Source of the DNA: Methanomassiliicoccales archaeon
Lineage (GTDB): Archaea > Thermoplasmatota > Thermoplasmata > Methanomassiliicoccales > UBA472
NCBI GenBank assembly: GCA_026394375.1
Contig: JAPKYJ010000024.1
Coordinates: 1 to 35,258, forward strand
Direction: 5' to 3'
Length of the DNA: 35,258 bases
The stretch's first letter is position 1. The number at the start of each line of letters is the position of its first letter. The notes beneath the pieces are model-generated. The model saw nothing but the letters and a program-made list of their open reading frames with translations. It was not told the DNA's origin and did no database searches. The position numbers were made by a program, and so were the translations under genes. Shown piece after piece: positions 24,842 to 32,899 of the stretch.

Positions 24842-26563
24842 TCAGCTCACCAATCGTCGGAACTCGTCCACGATGTCGCCATAGCCTTTTCCTTTCTCCA
24901 CCCTCTGCCAGAAGAACGCGTTTGCCCGGCACACCCATTCCGGCCCCAGATATTCGTTCCCTGACCGGCAGGCCGCCTGGATCAGCAGAGAACGCATCTC
25001 CACCCGGGCCTGTATGTTCTGCAGCGCCTCCAGATAGTCCATGTTCCAGGTGCCGGCGATCCGGGAAATGATGCGCGAAGGGGAGGTCATGCGCTCGGTC
25101 AACAGGCCCGCGCCATAGTCGAAGTCCATCAGCGCTCTGAAACCTCCTTCCTCGTCCTCGGGACTCTCCACGATCTGCAGGAGTCGCCTTTCCGGCGTCT
25201 GGGAACCGCGTGGCCTGTGTAAACCGATATTGATGATGATGTCCGTGGCCAGGAAGGCCCGTTTGGGGATGCCCATCTCGTGCACCACCCGGTCCAGCAC
25301 CGATTCGGGGGAATCCCCGTGGATGGTGCCAAGAACACTGGACCCTGCCTTTCCGGTGCGCATGCTGTCGTAGAGGACCCGAGCCTCCCGTCCTCGGACC
25401 TCGCCCACGACGATGGCCGATTCCCCGAGTCTAAGGGATACGCGGAGCGCTTCCTCGCTCTTGGACTCTCGGTCCTCGCCCATGGACGGTTGCACTACCA
25501 GCGATTGCACGTTGTATCCCAGGGACTGCATTCGTTGGATGGGGAGTTCGGGAGTGTCCTCGATGGCCAGGATGCGATGGGCCACGGGGAATTCGAACAT
25601 GGCGGCGGACAGGAGGGCAGATTTTCCGGCGCCCCTTGCCCCGCAGATGAGGATGGTGCTGTGGCCGTCGATGAGGAAGGAGATGAGACCTGCGGCAAAA
25701 GGGTCGATGGTGCCATTAGAAACCAGACGGGGCAGCGTCCAGGGTATGTCAGAATGACGGCGCAGGGCCAATGCTACACCCTCTTGGCTAAGAGGGGGTC
25801 CGATGACGGTGGCGCGAGCGTTGAGCTCTCCCAAGTCCGCTTCTAGGATGGGGAAGGCTTCGGAAAAAGGTCGGCCGCTGTAGTAGCGTATGCGAGATAC
25901 CAGACCGTTGATCTCTTCCAAGGAGGAGAGCACATTGGTGGTGGCGCGCATCATCGTCGGCTTTCCTCCAATGCCGTTGAGCGTGAGGAAGATGGGGTTG
26001 CGGGAGGCGGGAGCGTCCACGTAGATATCCTCCACGTGCTCGTCGGCAAGCAGTATCTCGAATAGGCCGAGCCCCACGGTGTTGCGGACCACGCAGGCTG
26101 AGATTCGATCGATGATATCTGGGGAGCCATTGCCCTCACGGGCTATGCGTATGCCAGTGTTCCTCGCCAAGCGGAACAGCTCGTTTTTCGACGTCTCAAG
26201 CATCTCTTCCCTCAATTCCTCCTGGCTCAAATCGAGACGGGCCGGAGGATGCGAGGAGATATGATCGATGACGGAGCCCACCAGCCCGAAGAGATCGGGC
26301 GGAAGCGAATGCTCCCATGGCTTCAATACGTAGTAGGTGAGCATCTCCTCCTCGCTGTGGAATATTCTCACCTCCGCCTCCTCCACTCTGTACTCGCATA
26401 TGCATGTGGAGCCCCTCGGCAGATAGTCACTAATCCAGAACCGAGAGAACGCTGGTCGACGCTTCTGCTCCCGACGAAGCAGGCGCTCCAGTCCCCGTAG
26501 GTTCAGTCCATCAGCGCCCTGCGATGCGGCTGTTCTCTGGCCTGGCGTCAATAACCTTCTCAA
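24842..26563 (-). CDS. tadA: TadA/VirB11-family secretion ATPase
   Basis: The 573-residue ATPase powers assembly of a type IV pilus or secretion filament. Motifs in order are Walker A GARGAGKS (308-315), Asp box ILAIEDTPEL (331-340), Walker B SAIVVGEVRG (382-391) and His box GTIHGDSPES (412-421). A preceding N-terminal domain (about 55-300) contains EDIYVDAPASRNPIFLTLNG, a common CpaF/TadA-type segment. The start is TTG 26563 behind GGAGGG on the minus strand; no ATG lies nearby in frame. It overlaps the Cys-rich gene by 53 bases and tadC follows 2 bases after its stop, so the three form one operon. Confidence 0.87.
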   Translation of the reverse strand: MRRLLTPGQRTAASQGADGLNLRGLERLLRREQKRRPAFSRFWISDYLPRGSTCICEYRVEEAEVRIFHSEEEMLTYYVLKPWEHSLPPDLFGLVGSVIDHISSHPPARLDLSQEELREEMLETSKNELFRLARNTGIRIAREGNGSPDIIDRISACVVRNTVGLGLFEILLADEHVEDIYVDAPASRNPIFLTLNGIGGKPTMMRATTNVLSSLEEINGLVSRIRYYSGRPFSEAFPILEADLGELNARATVIGPPLSQEGVALALRRHSDIPWTLPRLVSNGTIDPFAAGLISFLIDGHSTILICGARGAGKSALLSAAMFEFPVAHRILAIEDTPELPIQRMQSLGYNVQSLVVQPSMGEDRESKSEEALRVSLRLGESAIVVGEVRGREARVLYDSMRTGKAGSSVLGTIHGDSPESVLDRVVHEMGIPKRAFLATDIIINIGLHRPRGSQTPERRLLQIVESPEDEEGGFRALMDFDYGAGLLTERMTSPSRIISRIAGTWNMDYLEALQNIQARVEMRSLLIQAACRSGNEYLGPEWVCRANAFFWQRVEKGKGYGDIVDEFRRLVS

Positions 26564-27113
26564 CCTTCCCTCCCTCCACGATCAAGAACGCCCTGCGGGT
26601 GAGCCTCGCCTCCAGCTCGCTCATCCGCCGGTCCACGGTTTCAATGATGGAGCGCGTCCGCACATGGCAGTCGGCGCAATCCCCTTTCAATGCTATCGGG
26701 CTCTGTCCCATCCGCTGCTTGGTCCCGTTGCGAGATGGGAACCTTTCCACCAGGTTCTCAAAAAGCGGCCGAGGAGAGGATGGGCATTGGGCGCAGCTCT
26801 TCTCCGGCAAAGGCAGTCGAGCCGCCTCGTCCAAGGTGCAGAGTATGGATGCCAGCATGTGGAGGTCTGCTACCACCTCCCCTTCGTAGCGCACCTCCCA
26901 ACCGCCCGAGAGAACGATCGACCTCGCCGAAGGATGATCCCGCATCTGTCGTAGCACTCCCTTCAGGCACCTTTGGTCCACCAGATCCTGGGGAGACGGA
27001 CAGTCCAGGCAATCCACTTTCAGCGTGTGCCGGATGCAGTCAGCGCGGCAACCGGTGACATCCTTCTTCCTCTTGGTCAGAACTGGTGACACTGATCCGA
27101 TCTTCAGCCTCAT
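26511..27113 (-). CDS. Cys-rich protein upstream of TadA, possible detached ATPase N-domain
   Basis: The 200-residue product has several Cys groups: CRADC near residue 22, CLDCPSPQDLVDQRCLKG, CAQC around 110 and CADCHVRT around 150, suitable for binding zinc or an iron-sulfur cluster. The first half has C-x3-C, a strand, C-x2-CP, then R-C-L-x-x-V-L and GGWEVRYEGE, which as I recall resembles the N-terminal domain of long haloarchaeal TadA-type ATPases. The gene overlaps tadA by 53 bases in another frame. ATG 27113 lies directly after GAGGAGG with no spacing, so the true start is uncertain. No membrane helix is seen. Confidence 0.6.
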   Translation of the reverse strand: MRLKIGSVSPVLTKRKKDVTGCRADCIRHTLKVDCLDCPSPQDLVDQRCLKGVLRQMRDHPSARSIVLSGGWEVRYEGEVVADLHMLASILCTLDEAARLPLPEKSCAQCPSSPRPLFENLVERFPSRNGTKQRMGQSPIALKGDCADCHVRTRSIIETVDRRMSELEARLTRRAFLIVEGGKVEKVIDARPENSRIAGR

Positions 27114-27213
27114 CCTCCTCGTTCTAGACAGGGGTTGGGGGGTAATCCCCGCTGACCCTAACTGCAGCCTACTCTCTCAAACCCCAGCGGTTATTAGGCC
27201 CGTGGGACATCCA

Positions 27214-29136
27214 ATGCTCATGGAGGTCTTGGCCCCGGCTGGCTCTGTGGAGGCGTTCAAAGCGGCCCTACTGGCAGGAGCGGATGCCATATACCTTGGA
27301 GGTAAGCGCTTCGGAGCTAGGAGGTTCGCGGAGAACTTCACCGATGCGGAGCTGCGGGGGGCGGTGGCTCTCGCTCACGATAGGAATGTAAGAGTGTATG
27401 TCACCGTCAACACCTTGGTGAAGCAGTCCGAGCTAGGGGAGGTTCTTGACTACCTGGACCTCCTGAAGCGCATCGACGTCGACGCCGTCATCGTCCAGGA
27501 TCGAGGACTGGTGCGATTGATCAGGGATGAGGTGGGAATGCCCATGCATGCCTCCACCCAGATGGGAATTCACACTCCGGAAGGTGTCCTATGGGCCAAG
27601 GAGAACGGTCTGGACCGGGTGATCCTTTCCCGCGAGCTCACCCTGGAGGAGATCGAGATCATCGCCGGGAGCGCGGACATCGGGCTCGAGGTGTTCGTCC
27701 ATGGAGCGCTGTGCTACTCGTTCTCGGGGCAATGCCTCTTCTCCAGCATGGTCGGTGGACGAAGTGGGAATCGGGGAATGTGCGCGCAGCCTTGCCGGAA
27801 ACGCTATGCGCTTGGAAATGACACTGGCTATCTGCTGAGCACGGCGGACATGTACTGTGCGGATGCCTTGCCCGAACTCGCCCGCATGGGAATAGCGGCC
27901 GTCAAGATCGAGGGCAGGATGCGCTCCCCTGCCTACGTTCATTTCGTGACCAAGGCCTACAAGCAGGCGATCCTAAGACTGGAGAATGGCGAGGAGCCGT
28001 TGGTGGGGGAGAGGGAGAAGGAGCTGATGCTCGTGGCCTTCAACCGGGGCTTCTCCGGAGGGCACATGCTAGGGGACGACCCGATGCAGAAGTGCCACCC
28101 CGAATCCCGGGGCCTGCTGGTCGGGACCGGGACCGTGGCGGGCGGAGAGCTTTCCGTGCGGTCCTCCAGTGTGCTAGCGGGGGATGGCATCACTTTGTAC
28201 AGCGAGGAGCGCAAAATCGGAGGCTTCGCGGTCCCGAGCAAGAGATCCGATGAAGGCTATCGCATCCCGTTCCCGCTGCCGGACGGCACCTATCATGTTT
28301 ACAAGACCAGGGACCGTGAATTCGAAGCCCTCGACGGGAGCATACGGAAACTGAAGCTTCACCCCATGCCCGCGGAGCACCGCCATCTGGACCTAGATCT
28401 GCCATCGGTGCCACGCTCGCCAAAAAGGGCGGAGGTGGCTGCCTACGTCTCTTCCCTGAAGACCCTGGAGAAGGCGTTGCCTTTCGTGGATCGCGTGTAC
28501 TTCGAGTGGACGGAAAGGATGGACGAGGCTTGTTCGATGTGCAAACGAGCGGGAGCGGAATTCGTGCCCATGCTGCCACGGGTCTCTCCTCGAATACCAG
28601 AGACGAACGAGGAGAGGGTGATGGTGTGCTCCGTGGACCAGGCCAAGAGGTTCGAGGATAGAACGGTCTTCGGGCACTACTCCATGAACCTTTACAACGG
28701 CCTCGCCCTGCCGGACATGTACCAGTGCTGCGCCTCGGTAGAACTGGCACGTGACGAGCTGAAGAGCCTGGCCGAGCACTATCCTCATCGTCTCGAAGTG
28801 CTGGTCTTCGGTCGGGTGGAGCTCATGGTCACCAAGGACCCCTCGATCCGCCAAGGGACGCTGGTGGATGAGCGAGGAGCAGCCTTCCCCGTGTACCGCG
28901 ATCGAGCTGGATACGCGCACATATTGAACTCGGCAGACCTCTTCCTCCTTGATTTCCTGGAGGAGATCGAGGGCCTGGGCGTGGATTCGTTGGGATTGGA
29001 CCTGAGGAAGAAGAACGCCGAGCTGGCGGCGATGGTGGCCAAGGCTTTCCAGGAGAGGGATATCAAAAAGAAGGGAGCGATCAAGCGAAAGGTAGGGGCG
29101 ATTACCTCTGGGCATTACCTTCGCGGAGTGGACTAG
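27214..29136 (+). CDS. U32-family peptidase (collagenase-like) or RlhA/TrhP-type protein
   Basis: The frame is open to 27025, but homology begins at MEVLAPAGSVEAFKAALLAG, so ATG 27214 (or 27220) is chosen; the product is about 640 residues. The N-terminal TIM-barrel half has the U32 signature: EVFVHGALCYSFSGQCLFSS, then GNRGMCAQPCRKRY, with the four Cys that can hold a metal or an iron-sulfur cluster. The C-terminal half holds the beta-domain and extra segments. Some U32 proteins are proteases; others (YegQ/TrhP, RlhA) hydroxylate RNA, so the role is ambiguous. It is divergent from the TadA operon and lies ahead of the two pilin-like genes. Confidence 0.82.
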   Translation: MLMEVLAPAGSVEAFKAALLAGADAIYLGGKRFGARRFAENFTDAELRGAVALAHDRNVRVYVTVNTLVKQSELGEVLDYLDLLKRIDVDAVIVQDRGLVRLIRDEVGMPMHASTQMGIHTPEGVLWAKENGLDRVILSRELTLEEIEIIAGSADIGLEVFVHGALCYSFSGQCLFSSMVGGRSGNRGMCAQPCRKRYALGNDTGYLLSTADMYCADALPELARMGIAAVKIEGRMRSPAYVHFVTKAYKQAILRLENGEEPLVGEREKELMLVAFNRGFSGGHMLGDDPMQKCHPESRGLLVGTGTVAGGELSVRSSSVLAGDGITLYSEERKIGGFAVPSKRSDEGYRIPFPLPDGTYHVYKTRDREFEALDGSIRKLKLHPMPAEHRHLDLDLPSVPRSPKRAEVAAYVSSLKTLEKALPFVDRVYFEWTERMDEACSMCKRAGAEFVPMLPRVSPRIPETNEERVMVCSVDQAKRFEDRTVFGHYSMNLYNGLALPDMYQCCASVELARDELKSLAEHYPHRLEVLVFGRVELMVTKDPSIRQGTLVDERGAAFPVYRDRAGYAHILNSADLFLLDFLEEIEGLGVDSLGLDLRKKNAELAAMVAKAFQERDIKKKGAIKRKVGAITSGHYLRGVD

Positions 29137-29190
29137 AAGCCTGATTGTAAGAGAGCAGGTCAATCCCCGACCCGTCCTTGGGCGTCGGTG

Positions 29191-29661
29191 ATGTCATTCG
29201 CCCCCCGTTCGGACCTACGCAACGATGACGAGGCGGTCGGCGGCTTCCAGGAATCTCTCGTTGCTGCGCTTGTCATCACCGTTGCCGCAGGCATCTTCTT
29301 GGCCGGTATCGGTTCGGTCCTGGTGCAGCGAGAAGAAGGTCTGGGGCAGGAGGGGAAGGAAAGGACAGCGATCCGCGTGGTAGAGCGTCTGCAGGAAAGC
29401 GATCTCTTCAATCCCGAAGGCCAGTTGGAGATGAGCTCGCTCCCTCATATGAGGAATATGAGCGTGGATCTGGATGGAGGTGTTCAGGGAATACAGGTTA
29501 TTTTCGACCGATTTCTGGACGAAGGCCCAGCCGTAGAGGTTGCATTCTGGGGCGAGCTGCCTTCGGAAGTGCTGGATGTCCAAGTCATCAAGCTGCCCGT
29601 GAGCGTGAGGATTTCAGCTGACCAAATGACAGCCGGCCTGCTGACGGTCTTGGTATGGTGA
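29191..29661 (+). CDS. Pilin-like membrane-anchored protein 1
   Basis: The 156-residue product from ATG 29191 (GTG 29188 is the in-frame alternative) has a short polar N-terminus, then one hydrophobic helix (LVAALVITVAAGIFLAGIG, residues about 23-41) right after EAVGGFQES, followed by a soluble beta-rich part. This is the layout of archaeal pseudopilins and of the small DUF proteins that accompany TadA/TadC in haloarchaea. The match is by pattern only; no class III cleavage motif is obvious. It overlaps the next gene by 7 bases. Confidence 0.6.
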   Translation: MSFAPRSDLRNDDEAVGGFQESLVAALVITVAAGIFLAGIGSVLVQREEGLGQEGKERTAIRVVERLQESDLFNPEGQLEMSSLPHMRNMSVDLDGGVQGIQVIFDRFLDEGPAVEVAFWGELPSEVLDVQVIKLPVSVRISADQMTAGLLTVLVW

Positions 29662-30158
29662 TCGATCTGAAGTTCTGCAAACGAGCGCAGATCGCCCTGA
29701 TCGATGCCCTGGTCTTCCTAACCTTGGCCTCGGTCGTCTCCGTTTCCTTGACCGCTGCCCTTTGCAGGCCACCCTCGCAGGAGGATGATCGCCTGCAGGA
29801 CTACGTTCATCGAGCTCACAGGGTGCTTCTGGACTGCGACCTGCCATCATCTTCCACGGGTTCTATCCAGAGCTATCTTCCTGGTGCCAGCATCGCCTCT
29901 GCGATGAACTCCTTGTTCGACCGGGAAGGAAGGCAGGTGAGAGAGGTCCCTGAGCTAGTGCGGCGATGCGCCTGCGAGGTCCTTGACAAGCTCTTCCCCG
30001 CGCCCCAAGGTTGGACATGGGTCCTGCATACCCCTACGGTCGAGGTTAGTCTCGGTCAGGACGTCCAGGAAGCGAAAGGGGTGGATGTGTATTCCTCCTC
30101 CTTCGTCATCTCTGCCGAACCGGCGATAGAGTCCAGGCTACTGGTCTGGCGCCTTTGA
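29655..30158 (+). CDS. Pilin-like membrane-anchored protein 2
   Basis: The 167-residue product has a short N-terminus ending KRAQ, then a helix (ALIDALVFLTLASVVSVSLTA, about residues 13-33) and a soluble domain with single Cys residues and CAC near 108. A charged residue just before the hydrophobic stretch, and the K-R-A-Q motif, suit a pilin-type or Tad-accessory subunit. Its start overlaps the end of the preceding pilin-like gene, so the two are coupled. The family is not recognised with certainty. Confidence 0.6.
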   Translation: MVIDLKFCKRAQIALIDALVFLTLASVVSVSLTAALCRPPSQEDDRLQDYVHRAHRVLLDCDLPSSSTGSIQSYLPGASIASAMNSLFDREGRQVREVPELVRRCACEVLDKLFPAPQGWTWVLHTPTVEVSLGQDVQEAKGVDVYSSSFVISAEPAIESRLLVWRL

Positions 30159-30521
30159 CTGCGGCGCTGTCACGACGATCTTTCCCGAGCGGACCCGTTC
30201 CTCGGCGGCCTTGATGGTCTTAGACAGGTCCATAGAGGCGAAGACGAAGGAGACCAGGATCAATCCGAAGATGAGGATCACTGCCAGATCGGCGGGGAAC
30301 GCCCCGAAGAATGATGCCCAGGACACGCTGAACTGATAGTGCAATGCATAGAAAAGGATCAGAACGAACGCCACGGCATCGAGGGCGTACATCAGCCATC
30401 CGTAGATGCTCCGGTCGACCGTGAAGGTTATGCACTCCGTGTCGCAGACCTCGCATCTCCGCCGCGAATGCCAGTTCCGAGGATGGATCTTCTTGCACTT
30501 CGGGCAATAGTAGAATCTCAC
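30138..30521 (-). CDS. Small membrane protein with an N-terminal zinc ribbon
   Basis: GTG 30521 is chosen because minus-strand TTTATTAT at 30543-30550 puts transcription start at about 30520, giving a leaderless gene that begins RFYYCPKCKKIHPRNW. The 127-residue product has a zinc ribbon (C-x2-C near residues 5-8 and C-x2-C-x3-C near 23-29), then two hydrophobic segments around 45-65 and 80-100, and a charged tail. Its 3' end overlaps that of the pilin-like gene by 21 bases in the opposite direction. The frame can extend to 30560. Function unknown. Confidence 0.6.
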   Translation of the reverse strand: MRFYYCPKCKKIHPRNWHSRRRCEVCDTECITFTVDRSIYGWLMYALDAVAFVLILFYALHYQFSVSWASFFGAFPADLAVILIFGLILVSFVFASMDLSKTIKAAEERVRSGKIVVTAPQSKAPDQ

Positions 30522-30542
30522 GCCTGTACTGATGGCGCTTAC

Positions 30543-30550
30543 ATAATAAA
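30543..30550 (-). promoter_or_regulatory. TATA box of the zinc-ribbon membrane protein
   Basis: Minus-strand TTTATTAT is centred 26 bases before GTG 30521. It decides the start codon in favour of a leaderless GTG. Confidence 0.5.
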
Positions 30551-30590
30551 TCGTTTGCACCGGACGTTTCTCAGGACGAATTCAGACCGT

Positions 30591-31820
30591 CTAGGCTCCG
30601 AACTTCTCCGACCTGTTCGCCTTGTCCATGAGGATGGGAAGGATGTCCATGCCCCTGAGCCTCCCCAACCCGCCCTTGGATGACGAAACCTCGTCATAAT
30701 TGGTCAGACCATCCCGCACCATGTCCGCGCAGTAGATGACCAATGGGACCGGGTCCCCGGAATGGTCCTTGATCTCCACGGGTGTGCAATGGTCAGCCAA
30801 GAAGGCCAACACCGTTTCCGGTGTCCTGCCTTGCCGCAGTATGCCCACCATATCATCCAGTCTTTCGATGATCTGCACTTTGCCCTTGGCATCACCATCG
30901 TGGGATACAATGTCCGTGGCCTTTATGTTCAGCAGCACGAAATCGTGGTCTTCGAAAAGGCGAAGCGCAGCCCTGGCCTTGGCCCCCATGTTCGTGTCCA
31001 GACCACCAGTCGCCCCTTCGACCTCGATCACGTCCAGACCGCAGACCCGGCAGATGCCCTTTATGAGCGAAACGCCAGCTACGCATGCCCCTTTCATCCG
31101 ATATCTCGATTCGAAGGGCTCGATGTCCGGGAACACACCTGCCCCCCGAGGCAGCAGTATGTTCGCTGGAGGCTTTCCTTCCTTCTCCCGTCTCAGATTC
31201 ACTGGGTGGGAATGCAACGTCTCGTACGACTTGCGCACGAAGGCGTTGACGACGTCGGCCGTCCTCTTCGCTTCTGGTCCAAGCGCCTTCGCATCATGGA
31301 TCGACGTCTCATCATGAGGGTCGACGTCCGAGACCGCCGCGGAGAGGCCTTCCCCGCGCAGCAACAGCACCGCTCTGTGCTCGGTCGCCTCTTTGACGAT
31401 GACCTCAACGCCCTCGATGTTCCAGCCAGCGAGCGCTTTCACCAGCTCGGTGGTGTCCGGCTCCTTGATGCGCCCGGCCCGGCGGTCGATGACCTTCAGC
31501 TCCTCGTCCACGGTGGCGAAGTTGCAGCGGAATGCCACATCGCCCTTCTTTCCCACCAACCCCACTCCAGCCGCCTCGAAAGGTCCCCGGCCGGTGTACA
31601 CTTGGTATGGGTCATACCCTAGGATCGCTAGATGAGAGGTGTCGCTTCCGGGCCTCACACCGGGCGAGATGATGTCCACCATGCCGCTCGCGCCGTTCTT
31701 GGCGAACCAATCAAGGTTGGGCGTGTGGGCCGCCTGTAGAGGGGTCCTATCTCCAAGCTCCTTGATGGAGCGGTCGCCCAACCCGTCCATGACCACGACG
31801 AGGATCTTTCGCTTGCTCAC
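30591..31820 (-). CDS. apgM: Cofactor-independent phosphoglycerate mutase, archaeal type
   Basis: The enzyme interconverts 3- and 2-phosphoglycerate in glycolysis and gluconeogenesis without 2,3-bisphosphoglycerate. The 409-residue product starts KILVVVMDGLGDRSIKELGD with metal-binding Asp12, then PGSDTSHLAILGYDP with the nucleophile Ser (about 59), YTGRGPFEAAGVGL, and the C-terminal metal sites KATDIVSHDGDAKGKVQII and FLADHCTPVEIKDHSGDPVP. The start codon is GTG 31820. A minus-strand TTATTTAA at 31851-31858 implies a leader of only about 10 bases. Confidence 0.95.
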   Translation of the reverse strand: MSKRKILVVVMDGLGDRSIKELGDRTPLQAAHTPNLDWFAKNGASGMVDIISPGVRPGSDTSHLAILGYDPYQVYTGRGPFEAAGVGLVGKKGDVAFRCNFATVDEELKVIDRRAGRIKEPDTTELVKALAGWNIEGVEVIVKEATEHRAVLLLRGEGLSAAVSDVDPHDETSIHDAKALGPEAKRTADVVNAFVRKSYETLHSHPVNLRREKEGKPPANILLPRGAGVFPDIEPFESRYRMKGACVAGVSLIKGICRVCGLDVIEVEGATGGLDTNMGAKARAALRLFEDHDFVLLNIKATDIVSHDGDAKGKVQIIERLDDMVGILRQGRTPETVLAFLADHCTPVEIKDHSGDPVPLVIYCADMVRDGLTNYDEVSSSKGGLGRLRGMDILPILMDKANRSEKFGA

Positions 31821-31850
31821 CTTGCCACCAGATGAGAATCGTCCTGGCGA

Positions 31851-31858
31851 TTAAATAA
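31851..31858 (-). promoter_or_regulatory. TATA box of apgM
   Basis: Minus-strand TTATTTAA is about 34 bases ahead of GTG 31820, with transcription start expected near 31829. Confidence 0.45.
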
Positions 31859-31869
31859 TCATCTGTGGT

Positions 31870-32253
31870 TCAGGCTTCCTCTCGGGTCCATACGGACTCC
31901 GGAAGGGAATCGTACAGCTCTGGCTCCGGCCCGAAATGCTCGATTTCGCCAGCATACTCCTCGATGTGCTCCACGTTGAGGAACCAATAGAATATTCTCC
32001 ACGTGCGCCCGTTGGCCAGCAGCGCCTCTTCCCAGGCGGTCTTCATCAGCCCGACGTCCTGCATGAAGTAGAACATCTTCCTATCTTCCTGGTCCAGCTT
32101 GTTGTCGATGATGTCGTTCTCGAAGCCGAAGTAGTTCAGTACCCGAAGAGCGAGCTGACCTGCCATCTCGTCCTCCACCCCTACTCTCCTCGCGATGGCT
32201 GCCTTGAGCAGGTCGTATCTATGCTGGTCAAAGTTCCCTTGCATCTTCCTCAC
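31870..32253 (-). CDS. Conserved archaeal protein of unknown function (DUF6015-like)
   Basis: The 127-residue product is acidic and helical: LLKAAIARRVGVEDEMAGQL, ALRVLNYFGFENDIIDNKL, DRKMFYFMQDVGLM and NGRTWRIFYWFLN. The order (a helix pair, FGF-x-N-D-x-I-I-D-N, then a FY-x-x-x-D-x-G-L segment and WRI-x-YW) matches the small euryarchaeal family I know as DUF6015; function unknown. The frame opens with GTG 32253, where TATA spacing predicts transcription start, and ATG 32244 is a second possible start. Confidence 0.65.
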   Translation of the reverse strand: MRKMQGNFDQHRYDLLKAAIARRVGVEDEMAGQLALRVLNYFGFENDIIDNKLDQEDRKMFYFMQDVGLMKTAWEEALLANGRTWRIFYWFLNVEHIEEYAGEIEHFGPEPELYDSLPESVWTREEA

Positions 32254-32274
32254 TTCCTTGGATGTGTTTATACA

Positions 32275-32282
32275 TCTATAAA
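32275..32282 (-). promoter_or_regulatory. TATA box of the DUF6015-like gene
   Basis: Minus-strand TTTATAGA is centred about 25 bases ahead of GTG 32253, suggesting a leaderless mRNA. Confidence 0.5.
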
Positions 32283-32451
32283 TACGTTCCTAATCGGCTT
32301 CCAGCGTTCAGGCGTGTTCTGAGTGCTTCTAGTGATAGAACGGGAGAGAGCGCGATATAAGGCTTGGCAGGAAAGGTACGAATCGTGGAAATCAAGGGAT
32401 TGGGCGCCTAGTCCACCATCGACACTGCCTAATCGGTCTCTCAGTTCAATA

Positions 32452-32459
32452 TTTATATT
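32452..32459 (+). promoter_or_regulatory. TATA box of the small zinc-ribbon gene
   Basis: TTTATATT is centred 28 bases before ATG 32483. Transcription should begin within a base or two of that ATG, so the mRNA is probably leaderless. Confidence 0.55.
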
Positions 32460-32482
32460 GTGCATGAGAATGAACCTTTCCA

Positions 32483-32692
32483 ATGAACTGTCCATCCTGC
32501 GGTTCCCCCATGGAGGAAGGATTCATAGAGACCGAGAGCTTGGTTTCTGGGGTCAAATGGAGAAAGGAGATCACCTCTATGAGCAGGATCGGCATCGGGG
32601 GCGATAGGATCTACGAATCGAACATGTGGGGCATCGTGCATATCAAAGCAGATAGGTGTCCCAAGTGCCGCCTGTTGATCCACAATTATTGA
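32483..32692 (+). CDS. Small zinc-ribbon protein, DUF6487-like
   Basis: The 69-residue product begins MNCPSCGSPMEEGFIET and ends DRCPKCRLLIHNY, giving two CxxC knuckles at about residues 3-6 and 59-62 that should form one zinc ribbon around a middle strand region (VKWRKEI). The arrangement fits the DUF6487 family, whose function is unknown. No Shine-Dalgarno is seen, and the leaderless TATA spacing supports ATG 32483. The upstream gap (32254-32450) contains no other supported gene. Confidence 0.65.
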   Translation: MNCPSCGSPMEEGFIETESLVSGVKWRKEITSMSRIGIGGDRIYESNMWGIVHIKADRCPKCRLLIHNY

Positions 32693-32762
32693 ATCCCGCC
32701 TGCATTTATTCCTTGGTTGGCGCCTCTAGGCACGACCGATATTGGGTGGAAGGGGGACGGAG

Positions 32763-32846
32763 TGCAGGGGGTGCGATTTGAACGCACGGACCACTAAGGA
32801 CAGGATCCTAAGTCCTGCGCCGTTGGCCAAGCTTGGCTACCCCTGC
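32763..32846 (-). tRNA. tRNA-Leu (anticodon UAG)
   Basis: The minus strand folds as a class II tRNA of 84 bases. The acceptor stem is GCAGGGG paired with CCCCTGC. The anticodon arm is CAGGA / TCCTG around loop CTTAGGA, giving anticodon TAG (32808-32810 on plus). A long variable arm follows, then the T arm GTGCG-TTCAAAT-CGCAC. The D-arm starts GTAGCCAAGCTTGG. The discriminator base is A and CCA is not encoded. The D-loop, the long variable arm and A73 all agree with leucine. No intron is present. Confidence 0.95.
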
Positions 32847-32899
32847 GTACCCAGCCTAATGACAGGATTTTGGATAAAGCCTTCGTTCCCGAAGGAGGA

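Noticed and set aside
32323-32607. 94-residue frame starting in a charged stretch (IERERARYKAWQERYESW)
   Set aside because: It passes through the TATA box and start of the small zinc-ribbon gene in another frame and has no ribosome site. The first half could be a remnant but is not supported.
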